A DNA stretch of 64,000 nt from Agarophyton chilense (GCA_030374765.1 JARGXX010000068.1:1302001-1366000); one strand, 5' to 3'; positions 53,703 through 64,000 are shown, counted from the first letter of the stretch. Notes: generated from the letters alone by a model not told the origin. Translations and numbers: made by a program.

Positions 53703-55405
53703 TCAACCGAACAAGGCGTCATCCATTCAGCACACATATACATAGCCCAATCTACTTTGGAGCTAACCTTATGGTGCACGTCAAACTTGGAGCTGAAATA
53801 AATATCTATTTCACTGTCATGGTGGCGAGACCTTTTCTTGGTGAGTCCTCTACTTCTTGAACCCTTCCATTGCCTCATTGCTGCGGAACAGGCGTGACAG
53901 TTACTCTAATTGGACATCTTTGACGACATCTATCTGCATGCCCCACACAGTCTTTTTTGTGATGGCTGAAAAGTGATTCCGTGTGTGCGTCCTGCTGCCG
54001 AAGGAACCGGCGTGTATGAAGCCCACTGTACAGTAACATATGTTCACGCCACCCCTCTTTGAACCCTGCAGATGTCGTCAATTGCGGCAGCCCCATTTTC
54101 TATAGAGGAACTGCGAGTTGCGCAGGAAGGTATCGCAAGCTAGAAATAAGTTTTTTCGGTTCGATCGAACTGCCAGAAAGCATACTTTCGCCCTAGGCAT
54201 AATTTATGGCTGCGGTGGCCATGCATGCGGTGAGAAGCAATGTTTGAGCCAAGGAATGGCACAGAAAACCTGGAAAAGAAACGTTAGATACTTATTTCGC
54301 CCTCTGAAGAGCGTGGAATTTCGAGGATGAATTGAGATGTCCAACAGGAACATTCAACCCAAAAGAGCTTCATGTATGGAGGGATCTACTGTATATTCTA
54401 TTAGCTCTGGAAGTATCTATCTACTACGGGCTCTGTTCCCGTTGGGTGGGATGCTCTACTTCTCTTCTTCGCCATGGAAGTTAGCGCTTTGCTGGAGCAA
54501 GCAAGCATGTTGCGTTGGCCAACGACGATTGGCTCTAGAAACTATGAAAAAATGACAAGTTGTCAACCTTGCCTTGAGCGCTAGAATGGTTTCCATCTCG
54601 TCTCCCTTGTTTCCAACAGCAACTACAAGGGTACTCGTAGGGATCGACAAACCAAAACGGTTCGTTTTTCACATCATGCATGGTCAATGGAGTCTGTTGG
54701 AATTGAAGCGCTGGAGCCTCTCCTCGCCTGAGCCTGCCTCACGGTGGGTGTGACCACTGTCGGCGGCCGTGCATTTTATTTGTTTCAGTGCAAGCTACGG
54801 AGCACGGCGCAGCGTACACGTAATGATGCGTGTGTCGTCTGCGCCTTTGCCAGGCGCACGGGATATTAACAGTCGTCCTATACTATGATGGTGCGTTTTA
54901 GCTGATCAACGCCTTGAGCAGGATTGCTTGTGTGCCTGTAGTGACGGCCGTCACTGCATGTCACCCATGCCATGCTTTCGAACCACATCCACCTTCAATT
55001 CTGCAGTAATGTCTATTTGTAATTATTTCTGATTGCTCTCACCTCGTCGTCGCAGCTAGGTTGCACGGCCGTGCATCCTGCACAATTATCGCTCCCACAT
55101 CGCTTGCAACAGCAACCTCGCTATCTGCATTCTACTTCAACTCCACCTATTCTTCTTCGACCGACGAAGATACCACGCTCGCCTTCTCAGTAGAGCCCCG
55201 CATCACCCCCTCCTCTGAAAAAGCATTGCACTGCTCACCGTTTGATCGAGAGTTAGCCTAGCTCGCCATTCGAGTAAGGTTTGCTGCTTTATGTGTTTCT
55301 TGCGTACCAGCATGACGACAGACGAGCCTCCATGACCAGACTCATTGTCAACGTTTCAAAGCAGTTTAGATACAAGTAGCAAGTAGCCGTGTACCCTCTA
55401 TTGCG
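53703..55405. other. Intergenic, nothing supported
   Basis: Short frames on both strands without start context, motifs or similarity. Presumed 3' flank of the broken gene and 5' flank of the galaxin-like gene. Confidence 0.45.
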
Positions 55406-55414
55406 TATAAAAGG
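55406..55414 (+). promoter_or_regulatory. TATA box of the galaxin-like gene
   Basis: TATAAAAGG, 137 bp before ATG 55551, followed by a pyrimidine/ACA-rich leader. Confidence 0.7.
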
Positions 55415-55550
55415 TCTTGAGTGTCTCTCATACCCTCAGAGCCGTGTTCCAAGATATTAAGACCATAACAACATCACTCGAACTCTAAACTCATTCACAT
55501 CTCGGTCACATTCTATGCTTTGCATACCTCAACGCCATCACCCTTTCAGA

Positions 55551-55946
55551 ATGAACAAAGCGCTGATTGTCGTTCTTCTGGCCCTATCTCTCCTTCTCAG
55601 TATTGCGGAAAGTCAGTATTGCAACGGAGAAAGGTACAACCCACGCCTCTACAAATGTTGCAGCGGTCGTATTGTGCGTGCCTCTTCGAAGGATCTCTGT
55701 TGTGGAACCGTTCCATATAATCCACGGCTTTATAAATGTTGTGATGGTCGGGTCGTTCGTGCATCTTCTATAGATCTTTGCTGCAGAAAAGTTCCATACA
55801 ATCCAAGGCTATATAAATGTTGCGGCGGTCGAGTCGTTCGCGCATCTCCTACATATCTTTGCTGCAGAACCGTTCCATACAATCCAAGATTGTATAAATG
55901 CTGTGCTGGTCGAGTCGTTCGTAAGTTCCCTAATCAACCCTGCTAA
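55551..55946 (+). CDS. Secreted galaxin-type Cys-rich repeat protein
   Basis: 131 residues. I chose ATG 55551 over the upstream in-frame ATG 55515 because MNKALIVVLLALSLLLSIAES is a clean signal peptide. The mature protein consists of 27-residue repeats, YNPRLYKCCxGRVVRASxxxLCC, with YNPRLYKCC at about 29, 56, 83 and 110. Sixteen cysteines, mostly paired CC. The CC..PYNP....CC spacing is the galaxin repeat known from coral skeletal matrix and other secreted proteins. Expected location is extracellular matrix or cell wall, cross-linked by disulphides. The 81 bp DNA units are still similar, implying recent tandem duplication. The final unit is cut short by TAA. Confidence 0.85.
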   Translation: MNKALIVVLLALSLLLSIAESQYCNGERYNPRLYKCCSGRIVRASSKDLCCGTVPYNPRLYKCCDGRVVRASSIDLCCRKVPYNPRLYKCCGGRVVRASPTYLCCRTVPYNPRLYKCCAGRVVRKFPNQPC

Positions 55947-56010
55947 GGAATTGTGGCACACAACCGTTCTACAAACATATGCTGCTCGGGAATGGATCGC
56001 ATAGGAAAGG
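55947..56010 (+). pseudogene. Out-of-frame remnant of a further galaxin unit
   Basis: Directly after the stop, shifted frames read NCGTQPFYKHM and then ICCSGMDR, echoing the CCGTxPYNP..CCxG pattern. This suggests the ancestral ORF was one unit longer. Confidence 0.4.
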
Positions 56011-56502
56011 AGGGCTAAGCACGGGACGTGATGTCTCTAAAGGCGATGTGGAGCAAACATTTGTTCGTGAATAGTAGAGGAAGCCATTTATATGAGAAAA
56101 TCAATTACAAGCATGTGCTTCGAGAGAGCGACTAGATTTAGCTAATGAATTAAACTGTGCTTAGTGCTGTTGCTTTTATGAACGACGTTCGTGGTCTCAA
56201 GTCAGGATGTAGAAGAGTAAGAATCTTGTCCAACCATTCCGAAAGGGACAATCTTTTCACTACACAGAATTTTCAACTAGAGCTACAGTGTGTTTGTAGA
56301 GTCGTCGGGTGGCGAGTAACGATGGAGGAGGTCGCTGCTGCAACTATTGGCTCATCATCATCATGGCGAGCGTCACGGGACGAAGTGCTCGCGAGAACGA
56401 AAGCCGGCGACATCTCATCACGAAGAACACTACGTGTACACGAAATGTTGAGCACTGGAGAGTTCCACGTATGTCACGTATTCCACAGAGTTGCGCTGTA
56501 CA

Positions 56503-56544
56503 CTGTCCCCTGGTCAAAGGGTCAAAACTGTTGACCAGGGACAG
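56503..56544. repeat. Inverted repeat (hairpin)
   Basis: CTGTCCCCTGGTCAA / TTGACCAGGGACAG with one bulged C and a 13-base loop. Confidence 0.7.
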
Positions 56545-56581
56545 TAGATATCTGTAGAGAATAATTGGGAATTCAATTCAT

Positions 56582-56940
56582 CGAGAACGAATTGCTGAGC
56601 ATTACACAAACGAATGCAAACGGAGTGGCGTGATGGCACACTGTCACCCTGACAGTTTACAGAGAGGCTGCCCTGGTGGCTTTCCGTTCACAACCATTAC
56701 AGTGCTGTTTTCAGTGCGCCATTGAAGGTGAACTGCACAATTCGCCAATAGAAAGCAGGTGGCTGCGTCGCTTGCTGCCACACGTGTGCTTCCTCAAGCT
56801 TTGGCTCTTTTCTTCAAGAAAACCCATCTTCAACAACGACACGCAGGTCAAAACCCACCGCCAACCAGCCGCGTACGTGCTCGTGAGCCGCCGGGTCACG
56901 ATGGCACTTCATCGCCAGAGTTCAGTACGTTCACCGCCCA
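56582..56940 (+). repeat. Unclassified dispersed repeat, copy 2
   Basis: ACGAATTGCTGAGCATTAC.. through CTTCATCGCCAGAGTTCAG; partner of 51643-51990. Lies about 640 bp after the galaxin-like gene. Confidence 0.65.
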
Positions 56941-59900
56941 TGCACATCCCGGACACGGACCTGTGCTTCACCACTGAGAAGCACGGCACGGAGACAACGA
57001 CCAAATCAAATCGATTGCACGCCTTCTGCTGAGCTGCAACGCCACAGAGACCGACCCCAAGGCCAACACTCGAACTTCTCAGGATGGAAAGTCTCAGGCA
57101 CAACCTCCTTACCATCCGCACATACTCATGAGTGTACCCTTGCTTCTTCCTGCTCGGTCAGAAACAAACACACGTTCACGGAGCACGAGCTCTGCGAAAG
57201 AGCTTTCACAGTCCACTGCAGTGTTTCGCCAACCGATTTCATCACGCGTTTATCTCCATTTGCGTTCTATTAACTTCTTTCGATGCTGATATCCTTATTG
57301 CACGCTCAACTTGCGAACAGTTTGCATCCACGCCGACTTAGGGCACAACTCTATTACCCACCAATTGTGCACTGTCCCACCGCGGCGCTCGTCAAACAAC
57401 TCCACTGGTTTGGCATCGCACCAACATATCATTCCATTTTCGTGCGCAACCAACTGACTTGCCCCGCCGTCAACCTCGAGGATTCGTTTTCTATGAGCTT
57501 TGTTGTGTATTACAATGTCTTCATTTTGGCACCTGTTCGCAATCCTCTTCTTGACACTCGCCCCATCTTGAACTCAGTTCCAAAACCTTCTGCTGTACAA
57601 ATCCATTATATGCTCTTGCCGTAACACGAAGGCTGCAAGATTAATCGGCGGGAGAAATGCCACCCGTCATCTCGTCTGATGACGACAGCACTCACCATAG
57701 TATAGAAGTAGAATGTAGTCATCTTATCAAAACTAGCTAAACACCTTGTGTACTGTCTCTGTGTTCGGCATCAGAGACAGTGTCATTGCTGAGCGGCTAA
57801 GAAGCTTATAGCCAAGCCAGTGTCTCTGATAGTGTAACAATTCCCCATTTTTTCACCCAAAGAGCTCCATTTTGTGGGAACATCATTCACGGGGTACCAG
57901 TTTGTGTGACAACTATTCGTTAGATCCACTTTATCGCTATTTGTCTATCAAAGCTGCCTTCCATGTTCGAGGTTTTTTTTTCAAAGGCCATAGATCTCAT
58001 CATTCTGGACATGCCTCATGATCGATTTTGCTCTTGACGATAAACTCATCTGTTCCTCAGCCTATTTCACATTTGGAAATCCCTGCAAGTTTGCAGGCAA
58101 ACATTGCAGTAAGTAAAACCATTTCGCCATCTGACAACTCTCGCTTCTTTAGCGACTAATCCGTTTTCACCGCTTGACCAACACTGTGGCTGTCAGTCTC
58201 CCTTCGCATTTGTAAGTCGTGCTGCATCCAAGGATAGTTGAGGAGTGTTCTTGCACGTGATGTCTGGCGAGTACGCATCTTGTTCCAGTTTTGACTCCCT
58301 GAGCTCGCGAGAGACTTCTGATCCGCATTGTCAAAAACGGCTAGCACTACATGGTCGGTTGTAATCGGCTTGCAAGAGATCTGAACATTCGACATATGCC
58401 TGGAAGGTGACTCTTCATGGTTAATATCAGTTGTACTTTCTGCAAGCGAACAAGAAGAAGAATAAAATTACATTAATGATGGAAACAGCGACAACAAGAT
58501 GACCCGCTGAGGCTTTTCAACCGAATCTAGTTGTTCATGTACTGACAATTTCGAGTCTTTCGTCTTCTATCATATTGGTATCTCTGTTTTCAAGTTGGGC
58601 ACTCCAAAAGCTGGGAAAGAAGACGATCGCTGAGGTGCTCTCTGTCTTCTTCGTCGAATGAAGGCGAGCACGAACTCTTCTACGTAGAAGTCGACCAGCA
58701 AGATTTCAAAGAAAACTGAAAGCTTTTTATCCAGACTTTCTGTCTTCTTCCAGCTCTCGTTTCTAGTGAGAGCTCACTTGAGCTCCACCACTGCGCACAG
58801 AGCTGTTTGGGTATGCATTTGATATAAAAAGATTCATCCAGAAAGATATCTAACACAATGTCTGCAGTAGCATGACTCTTTCTTTTATAAATCCGGACAT
58901 GCGATGTCTTACGCGAAGTAGAATATAAAGTAGTATCCTTTTTCTTCAGTGAGTTGTATCCGCATGGATTGTAATTTCGGCTTTTGATCTTCAATCAAGA
59001 GTTATTGGATTGAGAGTATACCACAAGATATAGTTTATGGGCTCACAGAGCCTCAAAGGGTTATTGTTCAACTTGAGGAGAACATTGTATATCCGTGCTG
59101 CTTCTTAAAGAAGAGTGGGATGTGGGGTTAGAGGCAACTTGAATGTGTGGGACTCATCCGAGACTCTAGAGGAATACATATCACTAGTTCGAGATATGGG
59201 ACTGCGCCAGAGCGCACCGAGGCCTTCATTAGACATGCTTTCTTTGAAATACACGACAATTGTAACAGAAAGATGAAGAGAAAACGCTCAACTTATTCTT
59301 AGAAGTCGCAAGAAATCTGTTCCAAAGTACAAGAACTGTGATAAAGGTAGTAGTCATAGCTATTCTCTTCAAGGACACATCACAAGGAACTGCACCGGGA
59401 ATCGCTAATAGTGCGTTTTATAATCCACCTCAAATGCTTTCCAGGACTGTTGTCGGTTCTAAGAACGATCTTTAGCTTTGATGATTTCTAATCTGCACCC
59501 ACAAAGATCTGCACCACCTCAAAGCGGAATCAATACTTCTCCAAATCCTATTCATCACATCCCCACACTCTCTGAAAAGTCTCTGGCATGACTTCGAAAA
59601 GCAGAAAGAATCTTTTGGCAAGTCTTCGAAAATGCTTTCCCCGGCTTCGTATCCGGTCCCCTGGAGCTGCTGGCTAGATCCTTCTTGCATTTCAACCTCA
59701 TGTTACACTTCAGTGCAACATTTGGATGCGGGATTCGAGGCTGGGATTTTGCATGAAGCCGTTCGGACAGTTCCATGTCAGCCAAATCTTCGGACCTCAG
59801 CTTCTCCTGGTGCGCGCAGCCCTTCCTTTTCCATTCATGAGTACCGATGTGGAAGACCGTCTCGGTTCCAGCAGACACGGATGGAACATGGCTGTGACCT

Positions 59901-59969
59901 TCTGGAGCGTAGTTTTCGCCTTCGCTGCCCCCTAGAGATACCACAGAGCCTAGTCTAAGAAGGTAGATT
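56941..59969. other. No gene supported
   Basis: Only short frames. Visible structure: a perfect hairpin ACTGTCTCTG / CAGAGACAGT (57752-57781). Minus frames 58994-58680 and 59944-59555 are basic but unrecognised. Around 59,330-59,400 a KNCDKG..GHITRNC string hints at a ruined retroviral zinc knuckle. Confidence 0.45.
57752..57781. repeat. Perfect 10 bp hairpin
   Basis: ACTGTCTCTG, 10-base loop, CAGAGACAGT. Confidence 0.7.
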
Positions 59970-60229
59970 GGTTCAGTTCGTTGAGGTTGGTTGACAGACT
60001 CCTATAAGGCTGGCGCAGCGGCGCAGCCTTTCTTATAGGCCTCCAGCTGGGTTCGCGCTTGGTCAGAACTGATTTTCACAGTTCTGTTCGGTCTGTCTGT
60101 TCCTAAAGTTTTGAGTTCTACAAACTCCTACAATAATTGTTTTTCTAGTGATCACTGCCCAGATAGGGCAGATTCTATCCTAAGCTACATTTCAGTTCCT
60201 TCGGAATGTTTAGAAGCATTTCTCTAACA
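59970..60229 (-). repeat. 3' LTR of minus-strand copia
   Basis: Starts TGTTAGAG at 60229. Contains a long imperfect hairpin at 60001-60039 (CCTATAAG..CTTATAGG with GGCTGGCGC/GCGCAGCC inside), whose minus strand reads TATAAGAAAG, a possible TATA element. The 3' end was not confirmed. Confidence 0.55.
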
Positions 60230-60238
60230 CTCCCCCTT
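60230..60238 (-). promoter_or_regulatory. Polypurine tract (minus-strand copia)
   Basis: AAGGGGGAG immediately before TGTTAGAGAAATG, the start of the 3' LTR. Confidence 0.75.
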
Positions 60239-60256
60239 GTTCCAAACTTCAAAGCA

Positions 60257-60463
60257 TCACTCCAAAAATTTCACAAAACCATTTGTGCTTATTGCTCTGC
60301 AACTATTTCGTAAGAGATCAGCTGCCATTCTGTTCGTAGAGATGTGCTCAAAGGTCACCATTCTCTTCTCGACAGCGTTCTTCACTAGGTGATATTTGAC
60401 GTCAATGCGTTTCGTTCTCTCAGTGAGTTTTGTGTTTGTAGTATTCAAGAGTTTGATATTCAT
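60257..60463 (-). pseudogene. Copia RNase H C-terminus
   Basis: TERTKRIDVKYHLVKNAVEK, then FEHISTNRMAADLLRN, matches the conserved copia ending (SKHIDIRYHFVRE..V..EY..T..M.AD..TK). The catalytic Asp-bearing AD pair is visible, and the usual closing TK is lost. Terminates just before the polypurine tract, as expected. Confidence 0.75.
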
Positions 60464-60711
60464 ACTCTGAATATATATTGTTTTGTATTTGAATATTTTA
60501 CGAAAGCATTACAAGAAATGCTCTCGTCATTGTACTACCTTCTCTCTCTCATGTTTTTGATTATCATTAAAACGAGGTAGCAAACACTGGAACATATGTT
60601 TGCTATCTCAAGAAGTAACTTGTTCAGAACATAACCTTCGCTAAGAGATTATGGGTCCAGCGCCTTAACCAGCGCTTTTCTAACTTTAAAACTCACTGAC
60701 TTCTCTTTGTC
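60464..60711 (+). other. Presumed LTR end and leader of plus-strand copia
   Basis: Contains an inverted repeat TAGCAAACA..TGTTTGCTA (about 60,577-60,608) and a candidate primer site at 60648-60675. LTR start not identifiable because the 3' copy is outside the window. Confidence 0.4.
60648..60675 (+). promoter_or_regulatory. Candidate half-tRNA primer site (plus-strand copia)
   Basis: The complement reads GCGCTGGTTAAGGCGC, then TGGACCCATAAT, like a tRNA D-arm followed by the 5' anticodon stem and a CAT-type loop. Some copia elements prime from a tRNA cut in the anticodon loop; this fits that mode rather than a CCA-end primer. Confidence 0.4.
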
Positions 60712-62290
60712 ATGGAATCTGAGAAGACCAGGATCAACCCTTTCGAAGAAACGCACGAGTATAAACTATGGAGAACTCGTATAGAGTCGCCATGTGATGC
60801 GAAGAGAATTGCAAACACTATTTCACAAACCCGTAACCTTTACTCCAGTGACGATGAAAAAAGGAAAGAATTTGAGACGAACCAAAAGAAAGAAAGTGCA
60901 ATAATCGTATCTGCTTTATCTGATGATGCGCTAAAAGTCGCCAAGTCCGAGATTGGCAGTTCGCACCGAATGCTGAAATGCCTTGACAACCGCTATGCAC
61001 CCACATCCACTGCATCGCGAATTACCGAAATCTGTGAGCTGATCAATCCACACTATTCAGATATGAAATAGAATCTCGGCCGCCACATTGACACAATGGC
61101 TGGGATCGTTGAACAACTCGCAGCAATGGATACCAAACTACCGGAAGAACTCATCGTTTCCCTATTCGTATACTCTATGGCCACATGCGAAATGAATGCT
61201 GTTTGTGCCGCAATCAAGACATCGTCTTCGGACACGACCACATGGGACTTGGTGTCCACTCTAATTTTTGACGAGCACAGAACTTACGTAAACTCTTACC
61301 AGACGGAAACGGAGAAATCCAACGCAGCCAAGCGTTTATGTTCTATCTGTAGAAGACACAACCATAGCTCAGATCGCTGTTTTTTGAACCCTCTGAACGA
61401 AAACGATCGACTGAACCTAAACTCAGAACAACAAAAGGAAACTCGGAAGGATTCAGGTTACTCAAGCAAATCAGTTAATAACAACCCCCCTTTCTCTACA
61501 CCACCAAACCGCGCGGCAATGGTTTGTGTCATGATGTCGGACCATTTGGACGAGATGATGATGCTGGACTCCGGCACTACTACCCATCTCACACCTTCTT
61601 CCGAACCTCTCTTACGAAGCTGTACCTGCGACATTCGCATTGCACTCGGCAACAATTCGGATATATTGGAACCCGAAAGAGGTGTTCGTCAAGTCACCTG
61701 GTCGCACGAAGGTCGTAGTACTACTGTTACCCTCAGCAAAACACTCGTCTCACCAAACATCGCCATGAGCCTTCTTTCCATTCCCACGCTCACGGCCAAC
61801 AACTTAGCTGTTTTGTTCCTTGCGCAAACTGCCCTCATAATTGACCTTGATGATAATCTTCGAATCATTGGTACTGCTGAACGGAATTCGGATGGTCTTT
61901 ACTACATTTCCACCAGTACCATGGCTGTCCCAACACCATCAAGCCCATCCTTATCCTCGATGGAGTCAATCATGATGGCCTGCGTGTCCAATATTCTTAG
62001 AACAGATGACCACCTGAGTGACTCTTCTGGTTTGGATTCTTATCATGGTGACGACGATGACTTGGACTCTGTCGACAATGTAGAGCCTGAAGACACAGAA
62101 ATCCGTGACCTTGATGCAACGAACTCCCACCCCAAACCCTCTCACGCTGTTCACACGTCAGTCATTCTCTCTCAAGTTGAGCTTTGGCATAACAGACTTG
62201 TTCATACTGCAAACAAGACCTTCTGCGAAAAATGCTCCAAGGTGGTTTATTACCCACTCAAGCAGCTACTTATTCCACTGCTTACCATGT
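60712..62290 (+). pseudogene. Copia gag, protease and integrase N-terminus
   Basis: One frame with a single TAG at 61069-61071. Gag: MESEKTRINPFEETHEYKLW, RMLKCLDNRYAPTSTASRIT (UBN2-like copia gag). Zinc knuckle CSICRRHNHSSDRC at 61339-61380. Protease: MMMLDSGTTTHLTP (DSG active site) near 61,570. An acidic linker follows (DSYHGDDDDLDSVDNVEPED), then ELWHNRLVHTANKTFCEKC, the GAG-pre-integrase zinc-binding region. The frame is lost between 62,240 and 62,290, where CAKGKFRKSF continues in another frame. Confidence 0.88.
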
Positions 62291-63089
62291 GCAAAGGGGA
62301 AATTTCGCAAGTCTTTTCGTGGATCTCTCTCTTCTGCACTCCAACCCTGACATCTCCATGCCGATATCACGAGTGCGGGCACGGAGTCTACCGACGAATA
62401 CTTTTACTACATTGTCATTGTTGACGAGAAAACTCGCTTTTTCTATGCCGCTTCTCTGAAACGCAAGAATGAAGCTTCTTATGTTACCCTGACGTTTATA
62501 AAATGGTTTGAACGCCAATCCGGATCTCAGACACGATCGTTGCACACTGACGGTGGTTCAGCGGTCTTCCAATGGACCAGCTGAACGGAGTATCGCTATA
62601 CATATGGGTTCTATTCTTGCCTGTCTTTATCAAGCACATATTCTCCTCTCTTACTGGCCATATGCTCTTCAACACGTGGTTGACGCAAAGAATGTCATTC
62701 TACATCGATCCACTGATGCAATCCCATATGTGGCTCTTTTCCAAGAGTACCCACGCTATATACGGCATTTCCGTCCCTTCGGCTGCCGTGCCCTTGTAAT
62801 GGTTCGGGAAGATAATCTTCGCAAGATGGAACCTCGCCTTATTGAGGGCGTCAATCTCGGCCATATTAATGGTCGATTATTCTTTATTGCCACATCAACT
62901 GAAATTGTTCACATTAAGCACGTGCGCTTCTTCGAATACGATTTTCTCGGACTGCCATCCATGGCCAATTCCTCACTGCCCACCCCGCCTGCCTTCCCTC
63001 CTACATCGGATGGATACGTCTCATCCGATGACGAGGAGGAAACCTCCTCCCTATGGCTTATGCTGGGAATGACACGGATTCTATCCTGA
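62291..63089 (+). pseudogene. Copia integrase core with internal deletion
   Basis: Frame to 62581: after a TGA at 62348, HADITSAGTESTDEYFYYIV (first D), then RSLHTDGGSAV (second D). The next frame resumes at QRSSNGPAERSIAIHMGSIL (E). The usual ~40 residues between the second D and NGxAER are missing, so the core is deleted as well as frameshifted. Further on: YWPYALQHVVDAKNVILHRS, FRPFGCRALVMVREDN, then an acidic Pro/Ser linker to 63089. Confidence 0.85.
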
Positions 63090-64000
63090 ATGACAGCGTC
63101 TCGAGCCAATTAATCTCCCTCACGCACTACCCTGAAAAGGACTCCATCTATGATCCTGACCTTGGAGACTATCCTTTTGATATGGAAGATTCACACCCGT
63201 CAGCTTCATGTGCTCTTGCAAGCCGAATGTTACCTAAATCTATTAGAATTAATGACGAGCGTACTCTTCGTCAAGCCTTGAAGTCTTTTGAATCTGATCT
63301 TTGGCTCGAATCCATCAAAAAGAAGTTTGACACCATTCTCACCCTTGGCACCTATACTGATGCCGACGACTCTCATAGTCCCGCCATTCTCTCCGGAACT
63401 TTTTTACGTCTCAAACGAGATCATCAAGGCAATCCTCTTCGTTTCAAGGCTCGTCTGGTAGCTCGAGGTAACTCTCAATCACCCTCGGACGGAGACAGTC
63501 TTTATGCTCCAGTACTGAACTTTGAAGTGTTATGTATCGTTCTGGCTCTCGCCACTGCTAAGAACTGGGATCGACAACACATTGATTTCAAAGGAGCCTT
63601 CCTCCACGCTCGTATGCCCGAAGAAAACCCTGTTTGGATCAAGCTTCCCACCATCCGCGGAATTCCAGAGGCTGATGGGCGTATTGCCCGACTAATCAAA
63701 TATCTTTATGGTATGCGTGAGGCCCCGCGTCTGTAGTATGAAGACCTTTCGACGTTTCTCCACTCTATTGGATTCCAGAAATGTCAGTCTGCTCCTTGTC
63801 TCTTTACTTACACAAAGAACTCTGCTATGGTTATTGTTCTTGCCTATGCTGACGACCTCAATATTTTTGGACCCTCGGAATTGATCTCTTGGACCAAACG
63901 CATGTTAAATAACCAATACGATATCTCTGATCTTGGAAAACACGATTTATATCTTAGTGTGTCTATCATGGAAATGCATGACCGTGTCTTACTCCACCTG
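63053..64000 (+). pseudogene. Copia reverse transcriptase, partial
   Basis: LRQALKSFESDLWLESIKKK, RLKRDHQGNPLRFKARLVAR, QHIDFKGAFLHARMPEENPV (first catalytic D), IKYLYGMREAPRL, TAG at 63734-63736 where Trp is expected, YEDLSTFLHSIGFQ, LAYADDLNIFG (active-site YADD), ISDLGKHDLYLSVSIM. The window ends inside the RT connection domain. Confidence 0.88.

Larger units (their letters stand above)
59970..60463 (-). mobile_element. Ty1/copia element, 3' end only
   Basis: Minus strand: RNase H C-terminus (60463-60257), polypurine tract and a 3' LTR starting at 60229. The rest of the element is absent; it abuts the plus-strand copia element. The LTR end near 59,970-59,992 is approximate. Confidence 0.75.
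60648..64000 (+). mobile_element. Ty1/copia element, 5' part (runs off the window)
   Basis: Order is gag, zinc knuckle, protease, integrase, then reverse transcriptase, which is the copia order (integrase before RT). Multiple stops and frameshifts and an internal deletion in the integrase. RNase H and the 3' LTR would lie beyond 64,000. Confidence 0.9.

Noticed and set aside
55061-55261. 66-codon ORF upstream of the galaxin-like gene
   Set aside because: No ATG in a useful place and no motif.
59330-59400. Retroviral zinc knuckle (GHITRNC)
   Set aside because: Cys spacing is wrong, no open frame around it and no other gag feature nearby.
60640-60690. tRNA gene on the minus strand
   Set aside because: Only the D-arm and 5' anticodon stem fit; no matching 3' stem or T-arm, and the position fits a retroelement primer site.
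1-64000. Alternative genetic code or systematic stop readthrough
   Set aside because: Stops of all three kinds interrupt transposons alongside frameshifts, while the 644-codon and galaxin-like genes use none internally; simple decay explains it.
1-64000. CRISPR arrays, rRNA or tRNA genes, riboswitches
   Set aside because: No regularly spaced repeats, rRNA-like blocks or complete tRNA cloverleafs were seen.

Overview
The window is a repeat-dominated stretch of a eukaryotic nuclear genome. Chromodomain Ty3/gypsy elements, Ty1/copia elements, PIF/Harbinger and Tc1/mariner transposons, TATA-box promoters and candidate splice sites all point that way, and no bacterial operon features are seen. 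Host genes are few and mostly intron-less. A florideophyte red alga (Chondrus or Gracilaria type) would fit this mix, but that is a guess: no diagnostic host gene or rRNA is present.

Region by region. 1-6.4 kb: 3' two thirds of a minus-strand Ty3/gypsy chromovirus (element 1: gag end, protease, RT, RNase H, integrase, chromodomain, plus an antisense ORF downstream of pol). 6.4-9.6 kb: 5' part of a second minus-strand gypsy element (element 2: LTR remnant, primer site, gag, protease). 9.6-16.1 kb: plus-strand gypsy element 3, decayed, lacking protease and 3' LTR. 16.3-17.6 kb: PIF/Harbinger transposase pseudogene. 17.6-19.5 kb: decayed coding DNA, part Cys-rich and part coiled coil. 19,562-31,313: complete gypsy element 4 with two ~915 bp LTRs, a TTAAG target duplication, a primer site matching a Tyr-type tRNA 3' end, a polypurine tract, gag, pol, chromodomain and a 1.6 kb ORF antisense to the element.

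31.3-34.9 kb is mostly featureless apart from one exon-like stretch. 34.9-42.2 kb holds two divergently oriented, degenerate copies of a large gene. Each has an unrecognised helical region followed by a C-terminal DNA methyltransferase of bacterial beta class (motif IV before motif I). A 316 bp palindromic-TIR MITE lies between them. This is the least familiar system in the window. 43.5-44.4 kb: Myb/SANT-type PIF/Harbinger partner gene. 45.0-48.4 kb: two inverted AT-rich Tc1/mariner copies.

48.7-56.0 kb is the most host-like part. It has an intact 644-codon membrane protein of unknown function, a gene broken by three stops behind a TATAAAAGG box, and an intact secreted 131-residue galaxin-type Cys-rich protein behind an identical TATA box. 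Two copies of an unclassified repeat flank this block. 57-59.9 kb shows nothing convincing. 59.97-60.46 kb is the 3' end of a minus-strand Ty1/copia element, and 60.65-64.0 kb is the 5' part of a plus-strand copia element that runs out of the window.

Almost every transposon gene is broken by stops or frameshifts. Element 4 is the youngest: its LTRs differ at about 20 positions by my reading.
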